Positions 24,418 to 33,700 of a DNA stretch of 64,000 bases are shown here, piece by piece. The DNA comes from JAWLDA01 sp041686855 (lineage in GTDB: Bacteria; Bacillota; Limnochordia; DTU080; RSA5), in the NCBI GenBank assembly GCA_041686855.1, contig JAWLDA010000014.1, positions 32,844-96,843 of the forward strand, given 5' to 3'. Within the stretch, counting starts at the first letter, position 1. Every line of letters begins with the position of its first letter. Under the pieces are notes generated by a model. It ran no database searches. It saw nothing but the letters and a program-made list of their open reading frames with translations, and was not told the origin of the DNA. Position numbers and translations under genes: made by a program.

Positions 24418-25209
24418 CTAAAAGAACTCGTACAAACCGAGAAAGTACGTTGCTTCTTCTTCCGTTAGTCGTCGACCGGCGTATCCCTCATAGAAGGCGT
24501 CCAAATCGGCCGGGTCATGAAATGCCTCGGGCTTGGCGTCAGTAGCGATCGCCAAGTCTACCCGGGGATCGCCATATGCCCCCCAGCACCAGTCGATCAC
24601 ACCGCTGATTTGCTCATCGTTGACGAGAACGTTATCGAGTGTAAAGTCTCCATGAATCAGACAGGGCGTGACCGAGCCAGGACGCCCAGTCTGGAGGCGA
24701 CCAAGGAGCTCGGCGTCCCCATCGACTTCGTACTCGCTCAAGTACCTTTTGGCAACGGCAAGCATCCGATCGAGCCACGGCTCCTGAGGCATAAGCGCTT
24801 CGGGAACCGACTCGTTATGTATCGTGGCAAGCCACTCGCCGAACTGGAACAACAGACGATGCCTTGCTCGCACATCCTTCTCGTGCCGCAGACGAACCCG
24901 TAAAGGAATACCGGGGATGTGCTCCATCACTAACCAATGTGAACGTCCCGCCTGGCCGTACTCCTCCGCATAGCAAAGGGGCGTCGGCGTACGAAACACA
25001 GTGGAGCCCAGGCTTCCTAGGACGTGATGCTCACGACGCAGCCAATCTTCAAAAGGAGGCTGGGAGGCGTGCTTCACAACGTACCGACCGCTCCCGCCCA
25101 AGACGATGACCACGTCGGAAGTGCAGCCTTGTTCCGGCACCTCAAATTCCTGAATCGGGCCGATCAAATCGTGTAACGCCGACGGCATCCGTTCAATAAT
25201 TGACTGCAC
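24418..25209 (-). CDS. APH-family phosphotransferase
   Basis: 263 residues from GTG 25209 (GGAGG seven bases upstream). The kinase-like fold shows YVVKHA (nucleotide-binding Lys), LIHGDFTLDNVLV (catalytic loop, Asp and Asn) and GVIDWCWGAYGDPRVDLAIA (metal-binding Asp). The domain order and length agree with aminoglycoside/macrolide phosphotransferases and with homoserine/choline-kinase relatives. VMEHIPGIPLR is a typical hinge. Resistance to a given drug cannot be inferred. Confidence 0.9.
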   Translation of the reverse strand: MQSIIERMPSALHDLIGPIQEFEVPEQGCTSDVVIVLGGSGRYVVKHASQPPFEDWLRREHHVLGSLGSTVFRTPTPLCYAEEYGQAGRSHWLVMEHIPGIPLRVRLRHEKDVRARHRLLFQFGEWLATIHNESVPEALMPQEPWLDRMLAVAKRYLSEYEVDGDAELLGRLQTGRPGSVTPCLIHGDFTLDNVLVNDEQISGVIDWCWGAYGDPRVDLAIATDAKPEAFHDPADLDAFYEGYAGRRLTEEEATYFLGLYEFF

Positions 25210-25412
25210 TAACTTACCTCCCCCGGTCGATCAGGTCCGTCCGCATTCACAACTTGCGTCGGATGCAACTCGTAGCGGAGATAGACGCACCCGGACCTTA
25301 ACGTCCTCGATTGCACCAACTGGAGTCGAGTTGACTCCTCCCCAGGTCTGAACAATGGAGTCCCGTCGCCCAGCACGATCGGAACAACATTGCCATTCAT
25401 GAGGTCGGCCAC
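25209..25412 (-). pseudogene. RibD C-terminal-domain reductase, internally deleted relic
   Basis: Best understood beside the intact gene at 37873-38472. Just before and at the frame start it reads EQGDVADLMNG (intact: QQGEVADLMNG), then jumps to VVPIVLGDGTPLFRPGEEST and runs to the same end (DGPDRPGEVS against DGPGRQGEAG). About 60 residues between ADLMNG and VVPIVLG are gone, as is nearly all of the N-terminal part. DNA identity on both sides is high. It ends one base into the start of the phosphotransferase gene. No activity is expected. Confidence 0.85.
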
Positions 25413-25495
25413 GTCACCTTGTTCTCATCGTACGAGCCACGTCGTCCACCACTACATAGCTCTCTTGCGACAGTTGCAGGGGCGTCACACGGGAA

Positions 25496-25978
25496 TCAGA
25501 CGCCGACGTCCACAGGTTCTCGAGGTGGTCCGTTCTCAAGAAGTTCACGCAGGTGAACGCCCAACTTGCGCGGTGCAAAGTGGTCGTCGGAGGCGATGAT
25601 CTCCTCCGGTCGCCACCAGCGAAACCCTCGGAAGCTCGCCGCTTCACCCGGCGAAGGGTTATCAATCATGGCGGGCTCAAATGGCTCTGTCTTAACTAAA
25701 TAAAAGAACTCTTGCTGGACAATGAGTCTACCATCCCACATAAACGTGTGCTGTCGCCGCCAAATAAGCGGTCCGATTTCGGCTTGGGTGAGCCCGGTCT
25801 CCTCCCGCAACTCCCGCTGCAAGCACGTATTCGCATCCTCATTGACTTCCATGCCGCCGCCAGGCGTAAACCAAACGCATCTCCCACTAACGGGCTCTTG
25901 CGCCTGCATCAACAGTAGAGAGCCCGCGTCGGCAACGATCACCGCACGTGCGGCGCAGCGCTCCTCGGGTGTACCCAT
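25496..25978 (-). CDS. NUDIX hydrolase
   Basis: 160 residues from ATG 25978 (GGGAG eight bases upstream). CAARAVIVADAGSLLLMQAQ, WFTPGGGMEVNEDANTCLQR and ELREETGL give a full Nudix box. FRGFRWWRPEEIIAS marks the C-terminal part used by many nucleoside-diphosphate-sugar and dihydroneopterin-type members. The RibD-C relic lies downstream on the same strand. Confidence 0.92.
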   Translation of the reverse strand: MGTPEERCAARAVIVADAGSLLLMQAQEPVSGRCVWFTPGGGMEVNEDANTCLQRELREETGLTQAEIGPLIWRRQHTFMWDGRLIVQQEFFYLVKTEPFEPAMIDNPSPGEAASFRGFRWWRPEEIIASDDHFAPRKLGVHLRELLENGPPREPVDVGV

Positions 25979-26139
25979 TCCTGCCACTCCCTGCATTCAT
26001 CTGTTCTTCATTTTTCGCCTAGCTCATAAGGCACGGAGACACCCGGTTGAGAATCTCATGAGCAGCCTCGTGCATATAACTTTGAAACGCTCTGTAGCTG
26101 TCGACATCTTAGTCGATCGGGATGGGCCCAGTCTTCCGG

Positions 26140-26703
26140 TCACACCGACTCCATCCAATTGGCAATCATCTCCGCGACAACATCAGGCTCGAGATCCGAG
26201 TTGTCAACGAAAAGATGGCGGTCAGGGTAAAAGAAGTCGCCCTCTGTGTTCATCGTGTACTTTTCCTCAAGGGACAGGAGATTGCGCCGGGAGTGCTCGG
26301 TATTCCGCTTGGGGCGCTTTTCTGCCAACCGGAACTCGGTCTCGTTCCGGCGCAGTCGCTCGTCAAGATTTGCGGAGAGCTCCACAAAATAGAGACCGGC
26401 GCCGTGGGCGCGAAAGATCTCGCAAGCGTGGTCAATAAATGCCTTGTCCTCGGGTACGTCCAGCGCCCAGACAAAGGTAAAGATAAGGCCCGGCAAATCA
26501 CTTGCGGCAACCTCCTCAAATATGCGACGGCGGAACTCTTCCACCAGTCGCTGAAACGGGGGCGTGCCAAATTCAAAGAAGGGAAGCACCATATCGATCG
26601 TCATGTGGTTATGAAACAACCGCAGACCCGTGAGCCGTTGCAACTCGTACCCTACAGTCATTTTCCCCACGGCCGGCGGACCAAAGAGGATGACAAACTT
26701 CAT
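26140..26703 (-). CDS. P-loop kinase, shikimate-kinase-like
   Basis: 187 residues from ATG 26703 with GAGGAGG upstream. The P-loop GPPAVGKMTV lies in FVILFGPPAVGKMTVGYELQ, and LRLFHNHMTIDMVLPFFEFG is the typical next segment of an uncharacterised AAA/shikimate-kinase-like group that is widespread in Bacillota. VDNSDLEPDVVAEMIANWM closes the protein. It probably phosphorylates a small molecule. Confidence 0.85.
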   Translation of the reverse strand: MKFVILFGPPAVGKMTVGYELQRLTGLRLFHNHMTIDMVLPFFEFGTPPFQRLVEEFRRRIFEEVAASDLPGLIFTFVWALDVPEDKAFIDHACEIFRAHGAGLYFVELSANLDERLRRNETEFRLAEKRPKRNTEHSRRNLLSLEEKYTMNTEGDFFYPDRHLFVDNSDLEPDVVAEMIANWMESV

Positions 26704-26908
26704 GGGCGGCCTCCTCAACAGTCGATATCCTCGCCCCACTTAGAGCGTTGGATGGTGCGCTCACGAAACTCTCTACGACATACTGCTCGTCAGAGCCCAC
26801 CTGGATCGTCGTAATGGAACAGTTTCGGATCTCAGGGGCGTAGTTTTGGGCGAAACTTGCGTGGATCTGCTCTAGGGCGTGGACTTCAAACTCAACTGCT
26901 GAGTCCAC
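26609..26908 (-). pseudogene. Possible decayed coding sequence, unassigned
   Basis: GTG 26908 has GGAGGAG at good distance and opens a frame with convincing composition: EFEVHALEQIHASFAQNYAP, then TTIQVGSDEQYVVESFV. After about 65 codons the frame runs into the start of the kinase gene, where it becomes meaningless. It may be a beheaded or tail-less gene. I recognise no family. Confidence 0.25.
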
Positions 26909-26930
26909 CGGTTTCTCCTCCACCGCCGAA

Positions 26931-27974
26931 CTAGTCGCAAACACCACTCTCGAGAATGGAGAACGCCTGCTTCTCACAATCGATCTCAGCCCGCGCCCCG
27001 TATGGTAGAACGAACATAGGATCCGTATGGCCGAAATCCATTCGAGTAACCATTGGCAAGTCGGTCAGGCCCTCTTCGTCCACAACAACCTTTTTAAGTG
27101 CGTCTTCGTATCCCTCAAACTCACTCATCGGTATACGACCACCGGGACGACCGAGAAGGATTCCGTTCAATTTTTGGAGGATTCCCATCGCCGCATAACT
27201 GCGCAATGCCCTAATTAGGACTCCAGGCGGCGGCGCTTCTTCCGATGTCTCCAAAAACAAGATAGCTCCGTCCCAGGCTTGGAGGTCCGGCCAAACAGGT
27301 GTCCCGCGCAACCATTCTAGTACTTCCAAGCAACCCCCAATGAGCGATCCTTGTGCAACTCCGCGACCCTGCAGGTATCGCCAAGGTTCAGGTGAATTCA
27401 ACGTCCGCTTGCAGTCTTGGTTATGGGGATCCTTCCAATCCAGAAACTCAACCGTCCACCCGTCAGCATTTGGTTTAACGACACCGACCGGTGCGGCTCG
27501 GAACAATGTGGCACGCACGGACTCAACCATATAAGGAAACATCCCCGCATTCTCCGCGAAGCCCGACATAATAGCCGGTCCATAGAAAGAGCATAGTCCG
27601 GCCTTATAGCAGGCCAAATGTGTCACCGTCGTATCCGAATACCCCATGAAAACCTTCGGATTCGAGCGAATCACCCCGAGATCTAGATACGGAAGAAGAC
27701 GAATGGAGTCATCGCCTCCGATCGTGGAGATGATCCCTCGGATCGATGGGTCGCTGAATGCTTCCATGAGATCGTCGGCGCGTGCCCGCGGGTTGCGGTG
27801 GAGCCATTCCGGATCCCGTAAGGCGTGGCGAGCCTCCACCACTTCCAGACCAAACTCAGCCTCGAGTTGACGCTTTCCGGCCTCGTACCGGTGCGGCAGT
27901 TGTCCAGGTCCTCCCCACGATAGCGATACAGCGGCCACTTTGTCGCCGGTGCTGAGCTTTTTGGGTCGTATCAA
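26931..27974 (-). CDS. S66 peptidase, LD-carboxypeptidase / MccF-like
   Basis: 347 residues from TTG 27974, chosen because a G-rich ribosome binding site lies before it and the family start RPKKLSTGDKVAAVSLSW follows. The catalytic Ser113 is in FMGYSDTTV; ISTIGGDDSIRLLPYLD precedes it; LFLETSEE supplies the Glu and DFGHTDPMFVLPYG the His. The group includes LD-carboxypeptidase of peptidoglycan recycling and MccF, which cleaves microcin C7 and related acyl-sulfamoyl adenylates. The SWGGPG start is more like MccF-type immunity proteins. Confidence 0.88.
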   Translation of the reverse strand: MIRPKKLSTGDKVAAVSLSWGGPGQLPHRYEAGKRQLEAEFGLEVVEARHALRDPEWLHRNPRARADDLMEAFSDPSIRGIISTIGGDDSIRLLPYLDLGVIRSNPKVFMGYSDTTVTHLACYKAGLCSFYGPAIMSGFAENAGMFPYMVESVRATLFRAAPVGVVKPNADGWTVEFLDWKDPHNQDCKRTLNSPEPWRYLQGRGVAQGSLIGGCLEVLEWLRGTPVWPDLQAWDGAILFLETSEEAPPPGVLIRALRSYAAMGILQKLNGILLGRPGGRIPMSEFEGYEDALKKVVVDEEGLTDLPMVTRMDFGHTDPMFVLPYGARAEIDCEKQAFSILESGVCD

Positions 27975-28144
27975 ACTAATATCCCCCCGCCTCCTGAAGC
28001 GACACCGTTCCTCACCAGTTGAGGAACTATCACCTCTCAACGTCGAACATGGATCCACTCGGCGGGGCTGAGCACAAAACGCAGCTATGCGTTCAGCCGC
28101 CACATCCACTGTGAACGTTCGGGTTTCACCATTATGGGATGTAC

Positions 28145-28264
28145 CTAAGCATCTGGCTCGCGCCGTCTTCCCAGAATCATAATCATAACCGGAGGATCAG
28201 AGATCGGCATGAGAACAAAACACGCGGGTAAATCGATACGTTCACGCTCGCGTTGGTTGCCACG
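28145..28264 (-). pseudogene. N-terminal relic of a deoxyribosyltransferase-fold protein
   Basis: The minus strand reads NQRERERIDLPACFVLMPIS then DPP, against RNRSGEGVELPSCFVLMPIS DPP in the intact gene at 44158-45009. DNA identity is about 30 of 32 bases across the ATGAGAACAAAACACG core on the plus strand. Similarity stops after DPP, and a stop codon follows about 17 residues on. It shows that a second copy of this gene once stood here. Confidence 0.75.
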
Positions 28265-28298
28265 TCAACCGCCCCTCGCGCCAATGCCCTTCCGTAGG

Positions 28299-28766
28299 TT
28301 AAATAGCCGCCACTTCCCGCCACGGTTTCGATGGGAGCATGCCCACGTACAAGTCGTGCTCAATCTCATTTCCGTTCACAGTGTAACCGATATCAATTTT
28401 GAACTCGCCGGCAGGATGCCCCTCTTCAATTGCCCACTGGTACATCTTGCCAAAACCCTCGGCAATCTCCTTGACTGGCCCAACGTGTCTGTGATGAACG
28501 AATCGCTGCGAGGGTATCTCGATCATCCTCATGCCTTTAGGGACTTGGCTCCCCTTGGTCACCCGAGCACACACTAGTTGCAGGTACTCATCGGCGTTCT
28601 GATCGAGCGACACGTCAATCAACCCATCGCTGTACCGGTGTTCGATCTCGGTGTAACGTGCTCGAAACTCCCGCCACACCTGCGGCATTTTGACCCAAAG
28701 CTCTTCCCATCGAGCTCTCACAGGTATCCCTACCACTGTCATTGGGCCCATTTCAACAATGTGCAT
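28299..28766 (-). CDS. GyrI-like (AraC effector-binding) domain protein
   Basis: 155 residues. VVGIPVRARWEELWVKMPQV, then VSLDQNADEYLQLVCARVT and IPSQRFVHHRHVGPVKEIAE are the core of the GyrI-like small-molecule-binding fold, without a DNA-binding domain. YTVNGNEIEHDLYVGML ends it as usual. Stand-alone members can bind toxic small molecules or act as cyclopropanoid hydrolases. No partner regulator is adjacent. Confidence 0.85.
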   Translation of the reverse strand: MHIVEMGPMTVVGIPVRARWEELWVKMPQVWREFRARYTEIEHRYSDGLIDVSLDQNADEYLQLVCARVTKGSQVPKGMRMIEIPSQRFVHHRHVGPVKEIAEGFGKMYQWAIEEGHPAGEFKIDIGYTVNGNEIEHDLYVGMLPSKPWREVAAI

Positions 28767-28926
28767 AAGTCAGCACCGCCTCCAGACTCCACGTGCGAAT
28801 CGCTATACTCTGCTCGTACGAATCACGTCCGTCGCCTAGCGTCAAACTGTCCATCCCTGATTCTTCAACACCTTATGTGCACGCTTTAAGTCAGCGGTAC
28901 CACTCGTCCATTTTGATCGACTCTCA

Positions 28927-29062
28927 TTATCCTGTCTCCTCATCTGATGAACCCCTGTCGAGTTTAGCAACCAGCATTTTTGGAACAATGAGTCGATAAC
29001 TCTCGGTGATAAGGTCCGCCAATTCGTCCCATTTTACGGCCTTTCGGTTGTGCGCACTACAT
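28927..29062 (-). pseudogene. C-terminal relic of an MmcQ/YjbR-family gene
   Basis: KAVKWDELADLITESYRLIV and PKMLVAKLD match the last helices of the MmcQ/YjbR DNA-binding-fold family (DUF419), whose normal length is about 115 residues. Only about 40 codons look right; the part before (GLYLRSASGLKTRCSAHN) does not fit. It probably lost its start by deletion. Confidence 0.5.
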
Positions 29063-29185
29063 CTGGTCTTCAAGCCACTTGCGGACCGTAGATACAACCC
29101 CTGAAGCACATCTGCTGTCCCTGCAATATCGGCGGCGCCCAACGCTCAAACGGTTGTTGGGAGTGTGGCCCCGTGCTGACGGCCT

Positions 29186-29698
29186 TCAGTCGTTAAAGAC
29201 ACCCCAGCAAATGTCGTTTCTGAGCCGTTGGTCGTCCAGGACTAGCTCGCGAATCGCCACCGGGAGCTGTACGCGCTGCCACTCGCACTCGAGCCTGCCA
29301 GCGCTCTCCTCCTTACCTTTAGGCGCAGCCGCCCGCGCAGCCTTGATCGCGTAGGCCGCAGCGCCGAGCTCGTGTGCCGCGACATGTGAAACAACTGCCG
29401 CCTGTCCAGCGGCATACGCGGCGTACCGAGCGGCTCCGCTCAGCTCTCTAGCTGCGGCGTTGGCGCCGGTCGCTGCGCGAGCCTGCGACATCTTGATCTC
29501 GCCACGCACCCATGCTCGAGTCTCCTCGATCGCCTGGCGGGGCCGCGGGTCCGAGGGCCGTACCGACTCGAAGAAGTGCAGAACGTGCTCTGCACACGCT
29601 GCGGCCCACAAAGCTAAGAGCCTATGGTCGGAGTCAGTCAGTGTCCCACCACGGCGGATGGTGATGAATCGGGGGTCACGAACTTTAGGGAGAATCAT
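29186..29698 (-). CDS. Imm5-like putative immunity protein
   Basis: 170 residues from ATG 29698. ILPKVRDPRFITIRRGGTLT, LLALWAAACAEHVLHFFE, DPRPRQAIEETRAWVRGEIK and an alanine-rich helical region (AARYAAYAAGQAAVVSHVAA) fit the Imm5-like helical family, predicted to be immunity proteins of polymorphic toxin systems. No toxin gene is nearby, so it is an orphan. Function is a prediction from the family. Confidence 0.75.
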   Translation of the reverse strand: MILPKVRDPRFITIRRGGTLTDSDHRLLALWAAACAEHVLHFFESVRPSDPRPRQAIEETRAWVRGEIKMSQARAATGANAAARELSGAARYAAYAAGQAAVVSHVAAHELGAAAYAIKAARAAAPKGKEESAGRLECEWQRVQLPVAIRELVLDDQRLRNDICWGVFND

Positions 29699-29770
29699 AC
29701 TTATACCTACTCTTCGTGAAAACCACAAAGCGATTTATTAATCGGATCCCGTCAGTGAATGCTCATTGGG

Positions 29771-30043
29771 TCACACGCTCTCAATACGACGTGCCACTCG
29801 CTCGCCGCATTTTGCACATTCTCCAATTAGGATGAGATCGCCGGAGGAGTCGGTCTCACCCCTGAACCGAACGATCGTTGTCACTCCTCTGCAACTCACA
29901 CACCAAACGTTTTCAAGAATCCGTAGCCGAAGTTCTTCAGGAATCGTGCGCCAGAACCGTTGCGCATCGACGGTAAATCTCGCTAACTTATCATCCGCAG
30001 ATCGGCCCGCAACGACAACTGGATCGTCATGGTCGGTAGACAC
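29771..30043 (-). CDS. Small zinc-ribbon-like protein
   Basis: 90 residues from GTG 30043 (GGGAG nine bases upstream). Two CxxC pairs, NVWCVSCRG and GECAKCGERV, are spaced as in a zinc ribbon with a GETDSSGDLILI beta-hairpin between them. The helical start KLARFTVDAQRFWRTIPEEL is also conserved in my memory of such proteins. No function known. Confidence 0.7.
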   Translation of the reverse strand: MSTDHDDPVVVAGRSADDKLARFTVDAQRFWRTIPEELRLRILENVWCVSCRGVTTIVRFRGETDSSGDLILIGECAKCGERVARRIESV

Positions 30044-30067
30044 GCGATCTAACTCCCTTCACTAGCA

Positions 30068-30241
30068 TCATCCACCTCCAGCATTACCCACGTTGCTGCG
30101 AAATGGAGCTATCTCGCCAAGGCACGTTAGGATGGCGAGTTTGAGATCAAACAACGAACGTCCTAGCTCAAACTCAACAAGGACGTCAAGATCACTCGTA
30201 GGGCCAGCCTCGCCGCGGGCAAACGAACCGAACACGGACAC
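30068..30241 (-). pseudogene. MNT-type minimal nucleotidyltransferase relic
   Basis: 57 codons contain VSVFGSFARGEAGPTSDLDV and LVEFELGRSLFDL, the GSFxRGE..SDxD signature of MNT antitoxins, then lose similarity and stop. MntA proteins AMPylate HEPN toxins (HepT); no HEPN gene is next to it. The N-terminal helix is also missing. Too short to fold. Confidence 0.65.
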
Positions 30242-30260
30242 GGTACTCTACTAACGGAGC

Positions 30261-30489
30261 CTACAGCCAGCGTCGTACGGTCGCCTTGTACTTGTTATAC
30301 TCCTCACCAAAGAGTCGGCTAAGCTCCCGTCCCCGCCACCCCAAGCCCAGCGATCGCGAGGACTAAGGTAAGACCCAAAGAGATGGAGGTCGAAACGGTC
30401 GCAGTGAGTACAGGCACGGCCTCGCTGACGCCCCACATCAATGCTGCAAATGCCAGCAAGACCAAAGCTGGAGGAACCTTCAATTCCAA
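30261..30489 (-). pseudogene. Isoprenylcysteine methyltransferase-like gene lacking its middle
   Basis: From TTG 30489 (CGGAGG eight bases before) the frame gives ELKVPPALVLLAFAALMWGV and two membrane helices, the N-terminus of bacterial ICMT-like membrane methyltransferases. After GLGVAGTGA it stops; in another frame RELSRLFGEEYNKYKATVRR WL and a stop follow, the family's C-terminus. The central SAM-binding helices (about 80-90 residues) are gone and the frame is shifted at the joint. Confidence 0.7.
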
Positions 30490-30771
30490 AGCCAAGACCT
30501 CCGATATTATGCGCCGCCACTACGTGTTGGAAAGGTCTTCAGTATACCACCGTTTGACTTGAGTTTGCTCCTAATCCTTCCCAGTCTCCTCCGGTTCAAG
30601 GCCGCCTAAACTCTAAGGTCGACTTGATTCCTGATGCTCGAATGAACAAACCGTAGCCCAACCAGGGTCGTCCATGACCAGGCTGAACCGCGCAAGGAGA
30701 GACTCGTAACTTCACGAATCGAGTCCTAGTGTCAGTTTGCCGTACCATTTTCACGTTAGGAGCGAAGTTTT
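30490..30771. promoter_or_regulatory. Divergent intergenic region upstream of the regulator gene
   Basis: About 280 bases without a convincing gene. It must carry the promoter of the plus-strand regulator/halogenase cluster. I see no confident -35/-10 pair; TTGACT at 30549 has no matching -10. AGGAG at 30759-30763 is the ribosome binding site for the TTG start at 30772. Confidence 0.3.
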
Positions 30772-33700
30772 TTGCAGCGTTTGACTAACCCCCCCGTGTA
30801 CATACGACTCTTCGGAAGCTTCGAAATCGACCGTAACGGGTCCGCAATTCCTTACGACGAATGGAAACGAAGGCAAACGCAAATGCTCCTAAAGTTTTTA
30901 GCGTATCATCGGGGGCGAGTCGTCTCACAAGATGAGCTCCTCGAGGTGTTGTATCCCGATCACCCGGACCCCAATACCACACGACGCAACTTTCTAGGAC
31001 GCGTCAGCGATCTCAGGCGAATTCTTGAACCTTCGCTCGAGCGGGGCCCGAAATCAGCATACATCGTAAGGGTCGGAACCGGCCTTTACACCCTCCCAAA
31101 GGATGCACCGTGCCGTATTGATATCCAAGAATTCCGTGATCAACTGGAGTTGGCTGATCGCTTCGTCCAAAGCCAGGATTGGACACAGGCCATTCCGTAT
31201 CTCGAGGAAGCAATTCGTCTGTATCGAGGGCACCTCTTGGAGGATGATCCGTACGAAGAGTGGGTCCAATTGCCGCGCGAAACGCTCAAGAACGAATTTG
31301 GTCGAGCGCTCGATCAGGCCGCTCGCGGGTACGTGGAGTTGGGCAGTTTCTGGGCTGCGGTAAGGGCTGCGGATCGCCTCATACACCTTGACCCCTACCA
31401 CGAAAACGCCTATCGCACTAAGATGGTGGCGTTGCAAGGAGCCGGGGAACCCCAAGGCTTTGCCTCGGTGTATCATGCTTGCACTCGAGCGTTGCGCGAG
31501 CTCGGTGTCGAGCCGTCCGAGGAGACCACCGATCTTTTTGAGGAGCTGACCGCAAAGCCTAGCAGCCCCTCGATCTCATTCTCGTCAACGCCCACACACG
31601 GCGCTGAGACCACGAAACATCGCAAACGACCAACGGGCTCCATCGTCGGTCGCCAAACCGAACAACGGCATTTGTCCACTCTACTCGCCGACGGGATCCA
31701 CCGTTGCGTCACGATATTGGGGCCTGGAGGGATCGGCAAGACGAGTCTAGCGCTCGACGTCGGACGCAGGCAAAAGGCGTTGTATCCCGACGGGGTCCAC
31801 TTCGTCACCGTGCCAAATGATACCACACCCGACGCGCTCCTTGCACGATTTGCGGAGGCACTCGGGTTTAATTTGGACATGTCGGTCAACCTTGTCGATC
31901 AGATCATCGACGCACTCCACCATCGACGCACTTTATTCATCGTAGACAACGCCGAAACGGGTATCGAATCCGTTGCCGTCATCGACAAAATCGTGAGCGA
32001 ATGCCCGATGATCCAAGTCCTTGCCACGTCGCGGGAGCGCTTACACCTCGAACACGAATGGATTGTAGAATTGACGGGCCTGACCACACCGGGGGACACG
32101 GCCAGTATTCACAGCATGAACGAACTACTCGCCTACGACGCACCGCGCTTATTTGTCACCCGCCTAAGGCAAGGTGATTCACAGATTCAGTTAAACCTCG
32201 AAGAGATGGCTGCTGTTGTCGACGTGTGCCGTCTCGTCGAAGGCCTGCCGCTCGCGATCGAGCTGGCCGCGGTCTGGGGACGCATCCTCTCCATACAGGA
32301 AATCGCAGATGAGTTGCGCAAAGGCCTCGATCGATTAAGGCCCGAAGGTTCGCGCATCGGACATTCTAGTATCCGCACTGTGTTCGAGCAATCGTGGCGC
32401 TACTTAACACGTGACGAACAGCGCTCATTCCTCGGACTTACAATCTTTAAAGAAGGGTTCACCCGTGAGAGCGCTCAGGCGGTCTCCGGCGCAACTCCCT
32501 CAACGCTCTTGGGGTTGCGGGACAAGTCGTTTATTAAGCGCGTAAACGCCGGTCGGTACTCCATTCATGAGGTCCTTAGGCACTTCGGAGAAGAGAAGCT
32601 CCTTCAAGGCGAGAGTCTCGCCAACCGAGTTCGAGACGCCCATGCCCGGTATTTCGCCGGGTTGTCCGAGGAGTGGTCGGATCACCTAAGTTCCGAACGT
32701 CAAGTCGATGCACTCCGCCGCATGCGGCTTGAGCACGCCAACATCCGCGCAGCGTGGAACTGGAGCCTCAGCCGCGATGATATCGATCTCCTTGACCGAA
32801 TGGCCGACGCCGTCTTAAAGTACTATTTACTGCAAAACCGTTGGAACGAGTACTTGCGGCTCGTCGAGGCTGCCCTAGAATCCCCTGGCCTCCGGACGCC
32901 CCAAGAGGGTGTAAAGACGAGCTCTTCAAATGGCAAACCCGCCGGTCAACGGTTAAGAGGCCTCCAAGCACGGCTCAAGTTGGGCTTGGGACTGGGTCAT
33001 TACAACTTAAGCGAGTACGATTCTGCAGAACGCGGCTTGGAGGAAGCTGTCCACCTTGCGGAAGGCGTCGGAGATACCGACACCACGGCACGTTCACTAG
33101 GATACCTTAGTCGTATCGACAGCACTCGCGGCAAGAACGACACCGCCCTGAAAAAGGTCGAACGTGCGGTCGAACTCCACCGTCGGGCGCAGAACCACGA
33201 AGGTCTTGGCTTGAGCCTCGGACACATGGGAGCCATCAAATTACATATGGGCGAGTTTGAGTCCGCCCGTGACATCACTGCAGAAAGCCTGCGATACCAC
33301 CGAGAATACGGGAACCTTCAGCAAATCGCCGGGGCGCTTATCAACCTCGGGGGCATCGTCGGCAACCTCAAAGAGTACACAGACGCCGAGAAGTATCTCA
33401 AAGAGAGCCTTGACACGGGCCGGCGCCTGGACGACCGCAAGATTCAGTTCATCGCTCTGGGCAATCTCGGCTTCCTCGCCTATTTGCGAAAGCGTCATCA
33501 CATCGCCGAAACGTACTGCAAGGAGGCGCTTTCGTTCGCCCGCTCGCTCGGACACCGACATGGCGAGGCCAACACCCTTCAGTACTTAGGACTCATCGCA
33601 AGTGATTTAGGTGAAGATCACCGCGCTCAGGATCTCCTCATGCAAGCCCTCCACATTGCACGCAGCACGGGTACATCCCTAATCACGGTTCAAGTTGTCG

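Noticed and set aside
26040..26130. A short frame ending DSYRAFQSYMHEAAHEILNR before a stop
   Set aside because: It looks like a real protein C-terminus but is only 28 codons after an in-frame stop and could not be assigned; too little to call.
28767..28926. Small frames such as LKRAHKVLKNQGWTV and KMDEWYR in the gap before the MmcQ relic
   Set aside because: Each is under 20 codons without a start; they may be debris of deleted genes but cannot be supported.
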